From the NCBI RefSeq assembly GCF_003710255.1, contig NZ_RHIB01000001.1, positions 1,984,001 to 2,048,000 of the forward strand: a stretch of 64,000 bases of DNA, written 5' to 3'. Shown piece after piece: positions 41,943-51,415 of the stretch. Made by a program: the position numbers and the translations under genes. Position 1 is the stretch's first letter; the number at the start of each line of letters is the position of its first letter. The notes below the pieces were generated by a model. The model was given only the letters and a program-made list of their open reading frames with translations. It was not told the DNA's origin and made no database searches. The stretch comes from Alteribacter keqinensis. Lineage in GTDB: Bacteria > Bacillota > Bacilli > Bacillales > Salisediminibacteriaceae.

Positions 41943-42974
41943 CTACCCACTTATGTAATAGGATGCCGCATCCCGGTCGATTTGCCGTTCGCGAAGGAGT
42001 TCATTCACGCTCATTTCAAGGGTCTGCATCCCTTGGGCCCGGTTCGTCTGAAGGACGGTCGGGATTTGAAAAATCTTTTCGGTCCTGATCAGGTTTTTCA
42101 CTGCACTGTTGTTGAGTAAAATCTCAGTCGCCGCCACCCGTCCCCTGCCGTTTGAGGTTTTCAGCAGCCGCTGGGAAACGACGGCTGTGAGCACGGATGC
42201 GAGCTGAATCCGGATCTGCCCCTGTTGTTCGGGAGGAAATACATCAATAATCCGTTCAATCGTGTTTGCCGCATCGGTTGTATGGAGGGTTCCTAAAACG
42301 AGGTGTCCTGTTTCCGCTGCCGTTACAGCGGTGGCAATCGTTTCAAGGTCACGCATTTCCCCTACTAAAATGACATCCGGATCCTGGCGGAGGGAGGCTC
42401 TTAAGCCGTTGGCGAAGTTCTTCGTATCAAACCCCACTTCCCGCTGATCAATGATGGAATTGCCGTGCTTATGTAAGTATTCGATTGGATCTTCCAGTGT
42501 GATGATATGACGTTTCATCGTCCGGTTCATATGATTGACCATGGCAGCAAGGGTCGTCGATTTTCCCGATCCCGTCGGACCGGTCACAAGGACAAGTCCC
42601 TGGGGTTTTGCTGCAATGTCTTTTAATACGCCTGGCATGTTGAGGTCATCAAGTGTCGGAATGGAAGTCGGAACAATCCGCACAGCGAGGCTGATGCATG
42701 ACCGTTGGAAGTATACGTTAATACGGAACCTCGAAATCCCTGGTATGCCGTATGAAAAATCGATCTCTCCCTTTGATTCAAAAAGCTCCCACATCTCCTC
42801 CGGCATAATGGCCCGGGCCATTTCTCCGGTTATATCCGGTGTGAGAACGTCGTATTCGTGCTGGACGAGTTCTCCGTTGATCCTGAAAACCGGCCTGACG
42901 CCGACAGTGAGGTGGACGTCCGAGGCGCCCAGTTCGTATGCTGATACGAGTAGATTTTCCAAACGCTCTTTCAC
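41943..42974 (-). CDS. pilT: Pilus retraction ATPase PilT
   Basis: 343 residues. Walker A VTGPTGSGKSTTLAAMVN, Walker B DVILVGEMRD, His box GHLVLGTLHTTDAANT and the retraction signature AVKNLIRTEK near the C-terminus (AIRNLIRE in classical PilT). Its presence indicates retractile pili (twitching, DNA uptake) rather than a simple pseudopilus. Confidence 0.95.
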   Translation of the reverse strand: MKERLENLLVSAYELGASDVHLTVGVRPVFRINGELVQHEYDVLTPDITGEMARAIMPEEMWELFESKGEIDFSYGIPGISRFRINVYFQRSCISLAVRIVPTSIPTLDDLNMPGVLKDIAAKPQGLVLVTGPTGSGKSTTLAAMVNHMNRTMKRHIITLEDPIEYLHKHGNSIIDQREVGFDTKNFANGLRASLRQDPDVILVGEMRDLETIATAVTAAETGHLVLGTLHTTDAANTIERIIDVFPPEQQGQIRIQLASVLTAVVSQRLLKTSNGRGRVAATEILLNNSAVKNLIRTEKIFQIPTVLQTNRAQGMQTLEMSVNELLRERQIDRDAASYYISG

Positions 42975-42992
42975 TGCACACTGCCCCCTTTA

Positions 42993-44663
42993 CTAATCAT
43001 CCAAAGCCACACGGAGAACTTCTTCAAGCGTGGTTTCTCCTTTTTTCGCCTTAAGAAGCCCGTCTTCAATTAAAAAGATCATGTCATTTTTCAGAACGTG
43101 TTCCTTAATGGTGGTCATCGGCTTGTTGTTAAGGACGAGTTTGCGAAGCTCATCGTCGATCACAAGGACTTCATGAATCGCCATTCTCCCTTTGTAGCCG
43201 GTATCGTTACAGAGCTTACATCCTCTGCCGCGGTAAAGGTTATCCACGTCAATGCCCCGTTTTACAAACCATTTCAGCTCCTGTTCAGTAGGCTCGTACG
43301 TTTCTGAGCATTCCGGACATACCCGTCTGACAAGTCGCTGTGCAACCACACCTGTCAAAGACGACATCACAAGAAAGGGCTCCACGCCCATATCAATCAG
43401 CCTTGGAATCGTAGATAAGGCACTGTTTGTATGAAGGGTGCTCATGACGAGGTGACCGGTCAGTGAGGCCCGGACGGCAATCTCGGCCGTTTCCCGGTCC
43501 CGGATTTCCCCGACCATGACAATGTTCGGGTCCTGGCGGAGCATCGAGCGGAGACCAGCCGCAAACGTCAGGCCTACCTTTGCATTCACCTGCACCTGGT
43601 TGATCCCTTCCATCTGATACTCTACCGGGTCTTCTATGGTCATAATGTTGACCTCATCGTCATTCAAGGCATTGAGCCCTGCATAAAGGGTAGACGTTTT
43701 CCCCGAACCCGTGGGGCCAGTAATGAGGACCATTCCCGACGGACGGCTCAACAAGTTTTCAAAGTGCTCTTTGTTCACTATATTGAACCCAAGGTCGCCG
43801 ATACGCGTCACGGCCTGGCTCATATCGAGAATACGCACAACGATTTTTTCCCCGTAAACCGTAGGGAGTGTGGAGATTCTTAAGTCCACCTGACGCTTGT
43901 CCATACTCACTTTGACCCGGCCGTCCTGGGGAAGGCGGGTTTCTGTTATATTCAGGTTAGCCATGATTTTCACTCGGGCCACAAGGGCATTCTGAAAATG
44001 CTTCGGCAGTGCCTGTTCGGTACGCAAAATACCGTCAATCCGGTAACGGACAAGAATTTTCGTTTCATGGGGGTCGACGTGAACGTCACTGGCTTCTTTT
44101 TGGAGAGCCGCTGCGAAGAGTTGATTCACAAGTCGGATGACCGGTGCATCTTCCTCTTCGTCAATGGACTGGCTTTCCCGTTGGGCAGGTTCTTCTTCCG
44201 TTTCCTCCACCGCAAACTCTTTCATAGAAGGTTCGAGCTCATAGTACTTGTAAATACTCTGCTGAATATCTTTTTTTGATGCGATGGACGGCTCAATGGA
44301 AAAACCCGTATGCATCCTTAAGTCATCAATAGCCACGTAATCCATCGGATCAGCCATGGCCACCCTGAGCTTATCCCCTTCTTTTTGAAAGGGAAGCACA
44401 AGGTGGCGCTTGGCCATGTCTTTTGGCACAAGGTTCGTGAGCTGGCTGTCCACGGGGTGGCGGCTCAGGGTCACGTGGGGAATTCCGAGCTGGAATTCCA
44501 GCACTTCAATGAGCTGTGTTTCTGTTACGAGCCCATGCTCGAGCAGGGCATCCCCCAGCTTCTGGGACCGTCTCTTTGCTGAAACCGTCTTTTCAACCTG
44601 CTCTTTTGTTACGACTCCTGCTTCGACTAAAATGTCTCCTAAACGGCGGTGTTTCGTCCTCAT
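42993..44663 (-). CDS. pilB: Pilus assembly ATPase PilB/GspE
   Basis: 556 residues. N-terminal MshEN-type domain (TETQLIEVLEFQLGIPHVTL), Walker A ITGPTGSGKTSTLYAGL, Walker B IVMVGEIRD and a tetracysteine zinc site (CPECSE ... CKLCNDTGYKG). MshEN domains can bind cyclic di-GMP; a GGDEF gene lies three genes away. Powers pilin polymerisation. Confidence 0.95.
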   Translation of the reverse strand: MRTKHRRLGDILVEAGVVTKEQVEKTVSAKRRSQKLGDALLEHGLVTETQLIEVLEFQLGIPHVTLSRHPVDSQLTNLVPKDMAKRHLVLPFQKEGDKLRVAMADPMDYVAIDDLRMHTGFSIEPSIASKKDIQQSIYKYYELEPSMKEFAVEETEEEPAQRESQSIDEEEDAPVIRLVNQLFAAALQKEASDVHVDPHETKILVRYRIDGILRTEQALPKHFQNALVARVKIMANLNITETRLPQDGRVKVSMDKRQVDLRISTLPTVYGEKIVVRILDMSQAVTRIGDLGFNIVNKEHFENLLSRPSGMVLITGPTGSGKTSTLYAGLNALNDDEVNIMTIEDPVEYQMEGINQVQVNAKVGLTFAAGLRSMLRQDPNIVMVGEIRDRETAEIAVRASLTGHLVMSTLHTNSALSTIPRLIDMGVEPFLVMSSLTGVVAQRLVRRVCPECSETYEPTEQELKWFVKRGIDVDNLYRGRGCKLCNDTGYKGRMAIHEVLVIDDELRKLVLNNKPMTTIKEHVLKNDMIFLIEDGLLKAKKGETTLEEVLRVALDD

Positions 44664-44681
44664 CGTTTCCTCCCTCGCGAC

Positions 44682-46334
44682 CTAGTAGCCTTTAATATCG
44701 ATGTCTTCTTCTTCGTACTCACCGGACTCCTGTCCCGGCGGGAGGCTGCTGTCTGAGTCCTGTCCCGGTTGGGAAGGGGGGAATCCATTTCCTGGTCCGG
44801 AGCCGCCTTGTCCCGGCTGCGTACCGGTTCCGTTCCCGCTGCCATTGCCCGGTTCAAAAGGATTTGTTCCTGATCCTCCCGGTGTCTGATTGTTGTTTTC
44901 AGAAGGAGGCCACTGACTGTTGTTACCCGGATCTGCAGGGTCGGACCCATTCTGTCCGTTTCCATTCCACTGGTTGTTATTATCCTGGTCCTGTTCACCG
45001 TTGCCCCACGGATCCCCGTTATCGTCACTGCCCCATGGATCGTTATCATCTCCATTACCGAAGGGATCGTCGTCCTGACCGTTGTTCCCCCAAGGATCTC
45101 CATTATCACCGTTGTCTCCATCCGGATCAGCTGGATCGAAGATGAAGTCCTCATCTTCTTCCTCTTCCGTTATCCGCTCTTCAATGCTCCATTCCTCAAG
45201 ACGGTTTTGGGCCGTATAGTAATCTTCAGAGACGGTTTCTCTTTCGGGTTCTTCTTCATCCCAGCGGGCAATCGTACGTACCGTTCTTGCCTGATATCCC
45301 GGTGCCCCGTTATCAATCACAGCCCGGTCACCTTCCGTTCTCTGACTGGAAAAACGGACGCGTGTTTTAGGTTCAATTTCAGCTGTCTGCTCCACTTCTA
45401 CACGAATGTCGTAAGGGAGAGGCAGACCATGCAGCTCTGCTGTGAGCTGGTTGTTTTCCATTCTTAAATGCAGGTCATAGCCGCTGGCGTTCGGATTAAA
45501 AAAAACAAGATTTCGCTCAAATGGAACGACATTGGCATCAAACCCGAGAGGAACGCCATCAAGAAGCTCATGACGCTGAGAACGCTCAAGTACTTCGAAG
45601 TTACTCCACAGAAGCGCTTCATAAACGGCTGATGCAAGGACAACCAGGTCTTCACTTTTTACCGGATCAAGCCCCCGTTCCTCCATCGTACCGAGAAGTG
45701 AAAACGTCCCTTCTGCCGGAATCGTCACGTGATCCATAGCACTGACCCACGCCATCAGCTGTTCACTATGGGTAACACTTCGGTTCGCAGTCTGAATAAG
45801 CCCTTCCATTGGTTTTACTTCTTCGTATAAATAATCATGGACATGCTTTACTGTATCCTCTGCCGGCAAAAAGGCAACTTCAGCTTCAAGGTCAAGGGCA
45901 AGAGCTTCTGTATTTGTCTTATGTGCAGGATCTTCTGCAAAAACAAAAAGGGATAACTGCTTCTTCAACTCTGACTCATCCGCTCTCACAATGATCCCGT
46001 TTTCATACCCTTCCCCTGCAAACACCTGCTCAACGGTGGTGTCCACGTCAAAAGTAAACATGTCGTTTGGAAGGGTAATCGTCTCGTCATACCAAGTGAG
46101 AGTGACAGAAGCCTCCTCCTGCCATGCATTAATTTCCCCCTCCAGGGCAGCCGCCGCTTCCTCTTCACTCATTTCACTGACGTCTACACTTGCGAGCTGG
46201 GTTTCCCTATCCAGCCTGTCTTTTTCCCACCACGTGCTGTAAACCAGCGTACCTGTATAAGAAAAAAGGGAAAGAAACGCGACACTTCCGACCAAAACGA
46301 GCAATGTTGCGGCAAACCATTCATGAAACTTCAT
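44682..46334 (-). CDS. Divergent VanW-domain surface protein with disordered C-terminus
   Basis: 550 residues from ATG 46334, seven bases after AGGAGG. One membrane helix near the N-terminus, a PG-binding-4-like part (~40-190), then a VanW-like domain recognised by FSLLGTMEERGLDP, LGFDANVVPFERNLVFFNP and SGYDLHLRME. The usual GGGxCQxSTTLY motif is replaced by DLVVLASAVYEALLW. From ~residue 400 an acidic part leads to ~130 residues of Gly, Asn, Asp, Pro and Gln with DPWGN/DPFGN motifs, likely wall-spanning. Directly upstream of pilB. Confidence 0.7.
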   Translation of the reverse strand: MKFHEWFAATLLVLVGSVAFLSLFSYTGTLVYSTWWEKDRLDRETQLASVDVSEMSEEEAAAALEGEINAWQEEASVTLTWYDETITLPNDMFTFDVDTTVEQVFAGEGYENGIIVRADESELKKQLSLFVFAEDPAHKTNTEALALDLEAEVAFLPAEDTVKHVHDYLYEEVKPMEGLIQTANRSVTHSEQLMAWVSAMDHVTIPAEGTFSLLGTMEERGLDPVKSEDLVVLASAVYEALLWSNFEVLERSQRHELLDGVPLGFDANVVPFERNLVFFNPNASGYDLHLRMENNQLTAELHGLPLPYDIRVEVEQTAEIEPKTRVRFSSQRTEGDRAVIDNGAPGYQARTVRTIARWDEEEPERETVSEDYYTAQNRLEEWSIEERITEEEEDEDFIFDPADPDGDNGDNGDPWGNNGQDDDPFGNGDDNDPWGSDDNGDPWGNGEQDQDNNNQWNGNGQNGSDPADPGNNSQWPPSENNNQTPGGSGTNPFEPGNGSGNGTGTQPGQGGSGPGNGFPPSQPGQDSDSSLPPGQESGEYEEEDIDIKGY

Positions 46335-46359
46335 GACGTTTCCTCCTGAGAATGTATTT

Positions 46360-46890
46360 TTACTGATCACGATCAAGTGATTCAAAAAGACGCTGCCTTC
46401 TCTTATGAAGAGACTGTTCGCTTTGTTTTTCATTGTCCGGGACCGGTTTTCCCTCCCGGTTTCCCTGTCCAAGAGGTCGTTTATGTACAACTGCTGATTT
46501 CTGTGTCGTTTCTTTCTTCTCTTCAACAGACACCGTTTCATCTTTTTTTATAATCGGTGACTCCTTTACCGGCGCTGCCTTAGCAGGCTCTTTGAGGGAC
46601 TTTTCCCCTTCCTCTTTGTCCCCAACCGGATAATCGTCATCTTCTGAACCATAACCTGTTTTTTTCATTCGGGAACTTACAATCAAAGAGATTAGCAAAA
46701 GGACCGTAAACAGTACAACCACAGCTACCCACCAGGGATAAAGACTGATCAGGCTGAACGCCCCTGCAGTAAGGAGGCCTGCCCCCACCACGAGAAGAGC
46801 CGTGACTTTACGGCTGAAAACGGATGGCAAAAACATCATTATGGGAATCAGTAACAATGTGCCGGCTGCAACAAACAAGTACTCTACCAT
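46360..46890 (-). CDS. Hypothetical membrane protein with basic/acidic tail
   Basis: 176 residues: three closely spaced helices in the first 80 residues, then a cytosolic charged tail (SMKK-like junction SRMKKTGYGSEDD, later HKRPLGQGNREGKPV). No family recognised. It is 25 bases from the VanW-like gene and probably the first gene of the pilus operon. Confidence 0.65.
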   Translation of the reverse strand: MVEYLFVAAGTLLLIPIMMFLPSVFSRKVTALLVVGAGLLTAGAFSLISLYPWWVAVVVLFTVLLLISLIVSSRMKKTGYGSEDDDYPVGDKEEGEKSLKEPAKAAPVKESPIIKKDETVSVEEKKETTQKSAVVHKRPLGQGNREGKPVPDNEKQSEQSLHKRRQRLFESLDRDQ

Positions 46891-47042
46891 AACGTCACCT
46901 ACTTTGCCTCTTAAAAATTCTGAAAGTTTTTTCTGATATTTTCATTTTATACCAGACTTTCCAACAATGAAAGGATACGGGGTGCGGTTTTCCGCATAAT
47001 TTTTCCATTGTTCCCTTAACAGATAGGTATTTCGACACCTGT

Positions 47043-47095
47043 CGCAAAAAAAAGAGGACGACCCGGACGTTTTCGTCCCTCTGGGTCCTCCTCTT
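47043..47095 (-). terminator. Terminator of the GGDEF gene
   Basis: AAGAGGACGACCC...ACG / CGT...GGGTCCTCCTCTT stem overlapping the stop codon, followed on the minus strand by TTTTTTTGCG. Confidence 0.85.
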
Positions 47096-48773
47096 ATGAA
47101 AACTGCGCCACCCGGTTGCGCCCCTGTTGTTTCGCTCCTGTATACATAGCCCGGTCCGCATTCCTGAGAACGGCCATTGCAGTCTCGTCCGGCTCAGACT
47201 TTCCTGCCACGCCAATACTGGCCGTAATGTTAATGAGCGATTCGTTCCCTTCACTAAGATCATTCTCCACAACAAACGGTTGGTTCTCCAACGCCTGGCG
47301 AAGGGTCTCTGCAAGACTGCGGGCAAAAGAAAGGTTTGTATCTTCAATTAAGACGACGAACTCCTCTCCCCCGTATCTTGCTACTGTACCTGCGCTGCCG
47401 ACCGTGTTGGTAAGAACATCAGCAACCTGACAGAGCACTTCATTGCCGCTATGGTGTCCATATGTATCATTGACTCTTTTAAAATGATCGAGATCGAGAA
47501 GAATAATGGCAAATTGCTGATCTTCCGAAGTACCTTTATCGAATTTTTCCAGAAGGAGGTTCTCAAAATACCGGAAATTATAAAGGTTTGTAAGGGCACA
47601 GCGTTCGCTTTCTTTCTTCTTCATTTCATAGTTCCTTGCATTTTGAACAGCTACTGCCAGATAGTTTGCCATAAACTCAAGAATCATGACGTGGCGTTTT
47701 TCAAACACTCTTTTTCTCCCTGATGTAAGAGTAATAACAGCCACGCATTCCTGGTTACGCATGACAGGAACACTGATCACAGACTCTGTGTCACTCAAAA
47801 TATCCTGTGTTTCTACTTCCTGCCACTGTTTATACGATTGAAAATGCAGGGTCTCACTCGTCTGACTTACTTTCAGACTGAGCTTATCCACCTGTCTGCC
47901 TTCAACAGATTCAGTCGAATTCCTGAATCTCAACCCGTCTTTTGGGTTGTAGTCATATACATGAACCGCATCCACAGGAAAAATCGTTTGCACATGGTCC
48001 ATAAACAGATCGATGATTTTATCCACACTGAGGTTTTCATTCACTTGATAACCATACGAACTTACTTTTTTCAAAAGGCCATTCGTTGTTTCTGAATTAT
48101 GGAACTGACGCAGGATCAGGCTTACACTCACAAAAGGAATACCCATGATTAAAATTGCCATAAATCCAATCTGGTTGTAGAGCATAGCAACGGTTAGACC
48201 CACGGGCACAATCATCACCGCTGAAAAGGCTTCCCACTTAAGCCCCTCATCCCAAAAGCTGACGTCCCGCTTCGTAAGGTACTTGATGGCCACATAAATA
48301 AACAAATGGTTTGTAATAAAAAACGTCAGTGCATATCCTGCAGCAGGAATAACCACGTCTGCGGTCATCCGCTCCATGCTCCCTGTGGTTCCGCCGAGAA
48401 GATAGAAGACTCCGGCTGAAACCATGGATACACCGAGAAAAATAACAGAGTTAAACGGAATACGGTAAATCTCTTTTTTCGAGAGTCTCAGCATGAGAAG
48501 AGCTGTAAACAGAGCAAGCTGTGTAACAGCCATCTCTGCAATAAGGCCGAACTGCAGGAATACAGCCAGTGCAATTCCGTGAAGAGGAATGAGCGACGTG
48601 CTTTTTATCCTTATCGGAAACAATGAAACGAGGATAATAAGAACTGCAAAAGAAAGAAGGCCGGTAACGTTCTCACCGGGAAACGCCCGAAAATGATCAA
48701 CGATAAAAAAAACAAAGACGGGAAACACAATAAACCAAATTGCCCAGACAGCTTGCTTCCGCTCTCTTTCCAA
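47094..48773 (-). CDS. Membrane-bound GGDEF protein (probable diguanylate cyclase)
   Basis: About 559 residues from TTG 48773, after AGAGAGGGA (frame open to 48845). Six to seven N-terminal helices, a GAF-like domain (VDKIIDLFMDHVQTIFPVDA to FMANYLAVAVQNAR) and a GGDEF domain with an intact active loop ARYGGEEFVVLI. No RxxD inhibitory site at the expected place five residues before the loop. Would make cyclic di-GMP from GTP. Lies beside the pilus locus, whose PilB-type ATPase may respond to that messenger. Confidence 0.9.
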   Translation of the reverse strand: MERERKQAVWAIWFIVFPVFVFFIVDHFRAFPGENVTGLLSFAVLIILVSLFPIRIKSTSLIPLHGIALAVFLQFGLIAEMAVTQLALFTALLMLRLSKKEIYRIPFNSVIFLGVSMVSAGVFYLLGGTTGSMERMTADVVIPAAGYALTFFITNHLFIYVAIKYLTKRDVSFWDEGLKWEAFSAVMIVPVGLTVAMLYNQIGFMAILIMGIPFVSVSLILRQFHNSETTNGLLKKVSSYGYQVNENLSVDKIIDLFMDHVQTIFPVDAVHVYDYNPKDGLRFRNSTESVEGRQVDKLSLKVSQTSETLHFQSYKQWQEVETQDILSDTESVISVPVMRNQECVAVITLTSGRKRVFEKRHVMILEFMANYLAVAVQNARNYEMKKKESERCALTNLYNFRYFENLLLEKFDKGTSEDQQFAIILLDLDHFKRVNDTYGHHSGNEVLCQVADVLTNTVGSAGTVARYGGEEFVVLIEDTNLSFARSLAETLRQALENQPFVVENDLSEGNESLINITASIGVAGKSEPDETAMAVLRNADRAMYTGAKQQGRNRVAQFS

Positions 48774-48962
48774 GGCGATCCCTCTCTTTCCAATGCCAGT
48801 GTAAGTTTTCCACCTTCCGGGTAAAAAGATGGATGAATTTTCCACGATCAGTATGTTGTTCTCATCTTATCACAAGTCGTTCACTATTGTTAATACTAAT
48901 GTCTCAATTTTTGGAACATTTTTATAAAGGTACACCTGATTGGTGGGTATATACTACCATTA

Positions 48963-50174
48963 TCATGTCAGATATTGACGGACCTGGCCGATGAATTTCT
49001 GGGACCCTGTAATAATAAGTGGCTGGTTGTTTTTCTCCAGCCATGACCGGACATCGTCTACCGCTGTAATTTCATTCAACTGAAGCTGATCGATTGAAGC
49101 TGCGCGTTCATCATCAAATGAGGTCACCAACACCTCTGAAAAACTCTCCCTAAGCATCTGAAGCATCTGTTTGTAGTCTTTATCTTTCATCACACCGAAT
49201 AAAACGTTAAAATCAGTGTCCTGGTAGCGTGCTTTTATTGTTTTCGCAAGAGCTTCAATGGCCTGGGGATTGTGGGCTGTATCCAACAGAACCACCGGGT
49301 TTTTACTTACCTTCTCCAGGCGTCCCGGCATCACCGCCTGCTTTATCCCATTACGAATGGCCTCATCATCGACCATCATGGCATAGTATTGTTTCATGTA
49401 ATCAATGGCCATAATCCCAAGTGCTGCGTTAGTCACCTGGTGATCGCCTGGCATTAGCGTTGAGAGGTTTTTCAGATCCTTGTAAGAAGAGCTGTATTGA
49501 AAGGTGGTTTCATCTTTTTTCCGCTCTTCAATTGTGATTTTGGCGGCCTTCCCTGCCTCGTAAACTTTCGTATGCTTAAGGCGGGCTTCTTCTTTTATTA
49601 CGTCCAGCGCTTCTCCCTGTACTGCAGTAAATACAGGCACCCCCGACTTTATAACCCCGGCTTTTTCCCGGGAAATAACCCGAATCGTGTCACCAAGCCA
49701 TGCTTCGTGATCCATGCCTACGGTTGTAATAATAGAAACGAGAGGCACAATCACATTTGTGGCATCTCGTCGTCCCCCCATGCCTGTTTCAATAATGGCA
49801 ATGTCAACCGGCTTCATTGTGGAAAAATAATAGAGAGCGGCTGCGGTCATCCGTTCAAATTCCGTCACCACAGACCCGAGATCGGTTTCTGTTTCTTTTA
49901 TAGCGGGAGCGATTTCACTGAGACATTTTTCAAGTTCCGATTCACGGATGTGTTCCCCGTTAATGGCGATCTGCTCTGCCGGTGTATCCCAGTACGGTGA
50001 TGTGTATGTCCCTGTAATGAAGCCCGCTTCCTTAAGCATTTCCCTGAGATATGCGGTTGTTGACCCTTTCCCGTTTGTTCCGGCAACGTGGATCGTTTTG
50101 ACTCTTCGCTCCGGGTGGCGGAGTTTTTCCATTAAAAGCTCGACTCGTTCAAGACCAAGATTAATTTTAGACAT
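48963..50174 (-). CDS. folC: Folylpolyglutamate / dihydrofolate synthase
   Basis: Adds glutamate to folates. 403 residues; P-loop HVAGTNGKGSTTAYL, then TYTSPYWDTPAEQIAING and VGMDHEAWLGDT, LLDTAHNPQAI in the Mur-ligase fold. The start (MSKINLGLERVELLMEKLRH) is short compared with ~430 in B. subtilis FolC: the first helix is trimmed. Position after valS is conserved. Confidence 0.93.
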   Translation of the reverse strand: MSKINLGLERVELLMEKLRHPERRVKTIHVAGTNGKGSTTAYLREMLKEAGFITGTYTSPYWDTPAEQIAINGEHIRESELEKCLSEIAPAIKETETDLGSVVTEFERMTAAALYYFSTMKPVDIAIIETGMGGRRDATNVIVPLVSIITTVGMDHEAWLGDTIRVISREKAGVIKSGVPVFTAVQGEALDVIKEEARLKHTKVYEAGKAAKITIEERKKDETTFQYSSSYKDLKNLSTLMPGDHQVTNAALGIMAIDYMKQYYAMMVDDEAIRNGIKQAVMPGRLEKVSKNPVVLLDTAHNPQAIEALAKTIKARYQDTDFNVLFGVMKDKDYKQMLQMLRESFSEVLVTSFDDERAASIDQLQLNEITAVDDVRSWLEKNNQPLIITGSQKFIGQVRQYLT

Positions 50175-50294
50175 ATGATGTGATCAATCCTTTCTTTCCT
50201 GCGAAAAAATCGTAGTTTTGTTAAACTAAAATAATAACCTAAGTCCATTTTGAAGAAACGATATCCAAATTGCAACGAACGAAGGAGAAAAGAG

Positions 50295-51188
50295 ATGCGC
50301 TACGGATGGCTTGTTTATAACAGCAGTTTACTTACACCTAAATTTCTCGATTACGGGAAGTGGATGCAGCGGGCAGCGGAGGCGGCCGGGATCACACTGG
50401 ACCTGGTTTTAAACAGTGAGGTTCTTGTCATGATTGACCGAAACGGCGAGCGGAAATTACGATTCCCCGGTCACCTTCATCGTCCTGATTTTGTTCATTA
50501 CGCCGATAAGGACCTCCACCTTGCCAGGCACCTTGAAGCGACAGGTATTCCGCTTTTTAACAGAAGCCGTGCAATCGAGATCTGTGACAATAAAGCGCTC
50601 ATGCACACTGCTCTTGCAGGCAGTGCCGTTCCTGTACCAAGAACGATCATTGCCCCGAAAGTGTTCGACGGCTGTGTACAGGGAAACGACACGTTTATTG
50701 AACAAATCGTGGGAGAGCTCGGTCTGCCGGTAATTGTGAAAGAAGCGTACGGATCGTTTGGAGAGCAGGTATATAAAGCAGATACAGAGGAGCGGTTACG
50801 TAAATTAATTACTGAAATCGGTAGTAAAGAAGCGGTCTTTCAGGAGATGGTCCGGTCAAGTGAGGGAAAAGATGTCCGGCTTAATGTTGTGGGCAGCCAG
50901 GTTGTTGCGGCGATGAAGCGCACGTCGGAGGTCGATTTCCGGGCAAACGTCACAGCCGGGGGAACGACGGAGCCTTATGATCCTTCCCCCGAGGAAGAAG
51001 CGCTGGCTGTCCTTGCTGCCAAAGTAGCAGGAGCGGATTTTGCCGGGGTTGATTTACTGTTCGGCGAGGACGGCCCGGTGCTTTGCGAGATTAATTCCAA
51101 TCCTCATATTAGAAGTATTTATGAGTGTACCGAAGTGGATGTGGCGCCTCGGATGATTGAGTATATTGCGGAGAAGGTTTACAGATAG
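50295..51188 (+). CDS. RimK-type ATP-grasp ligase
   Basis: 297 residues from ATG 50295, after GAAGGAGA. N-terminal preATP-grasp part, ATP-grasp from about residue 85 (NRSRAIEICDNKALMHTALA; LPVIVKEAYGSFGEQVYKAD; VFQEMVRSSEGKDVRLNVVG) and metal-binding end CEINSNPHIRSIYECT. Related enzymes add glutamate or other amino acids to proteins, coenzyme F420 or amino-group carriers. Acceptor unknown. The only rightward gene in a long leftward block. Confidence 0.85.
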   Translation: MRYGWLVYNSSLLTPKFLDYGKWMQRAAEAAGITLDLVLNSEVLVMIDRNGERKLRFPGHLHRPDFVHYADKDLHLARHLEATGIPLFNRSRAIEICDNKALMHTALAGSAVPVPRTIIAPKVFDGCVQGNDTFIEQIVGELGLPVIVKEAYGSFGEQVYKADTEERLRKLITEIGSKEAVFQEMVRSSEGKDVRLNVVGSQVVAAMKRTSEVDFRANVTAGGTTEPYDPSPEEEALAVLAAKVAGADFAGVDLLFGEDGPVLCEINSNPHIRSIYECTEVDVAPRMIEYIAEKVYR

Positions 51189-51247
51189 AAATGGAGCTGC
51201 CTGGGATCAGGCGGTTCTTTTTTTGTGAGGGGGAGTTTTGTTGAGAG

Positions 51248-51365
51248 GAGAATTATTGCAGTTTAAGGAAGAATTAATTCGCTTTTGGGCAGAATTATTG
51301 CGGTTTAAAGAAGAATTAATCCGCTTACGGGAAGAATCATTCCATCTTAGGGTAGAATCAGCCCC
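51248..51365. repeat. 21-bp array 6 (5-6 units)
   Basis: Units start at 51248, 51269, 51290, 51311, 51332 (and partial 51353). Each contains AGAATTA(A/T)T followed by (C/G)-G-C-x-x-TT. It sits between the converging ATP-grasp and valS genes. Confidence 0.9.
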
Positions 51366-51381
51366 CACACACACTAAATAA

Positions 51382-51409
51382 GGCCCCCTCTCAAAAAGAG
51401 AGGGTGGCC
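51382..51409 (-). terminator. valS terminator
   Basis: GGCCCCCTCTC / GAGAGGGTGGCC stem around AAAAA, seven bases beyond valS. U-tract short on the minus strand (CCTTATTTAG). Confidence 0.65.
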
Positions 51410-51415
51410 CGCTGG

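Noticed and set aside
44660-45154. Leftward 164-codon frame overlapping the VanW-like gene
   Set aside because: Shadow of the repetitive Asn/Gly/Asp-rich coding region in another frame.
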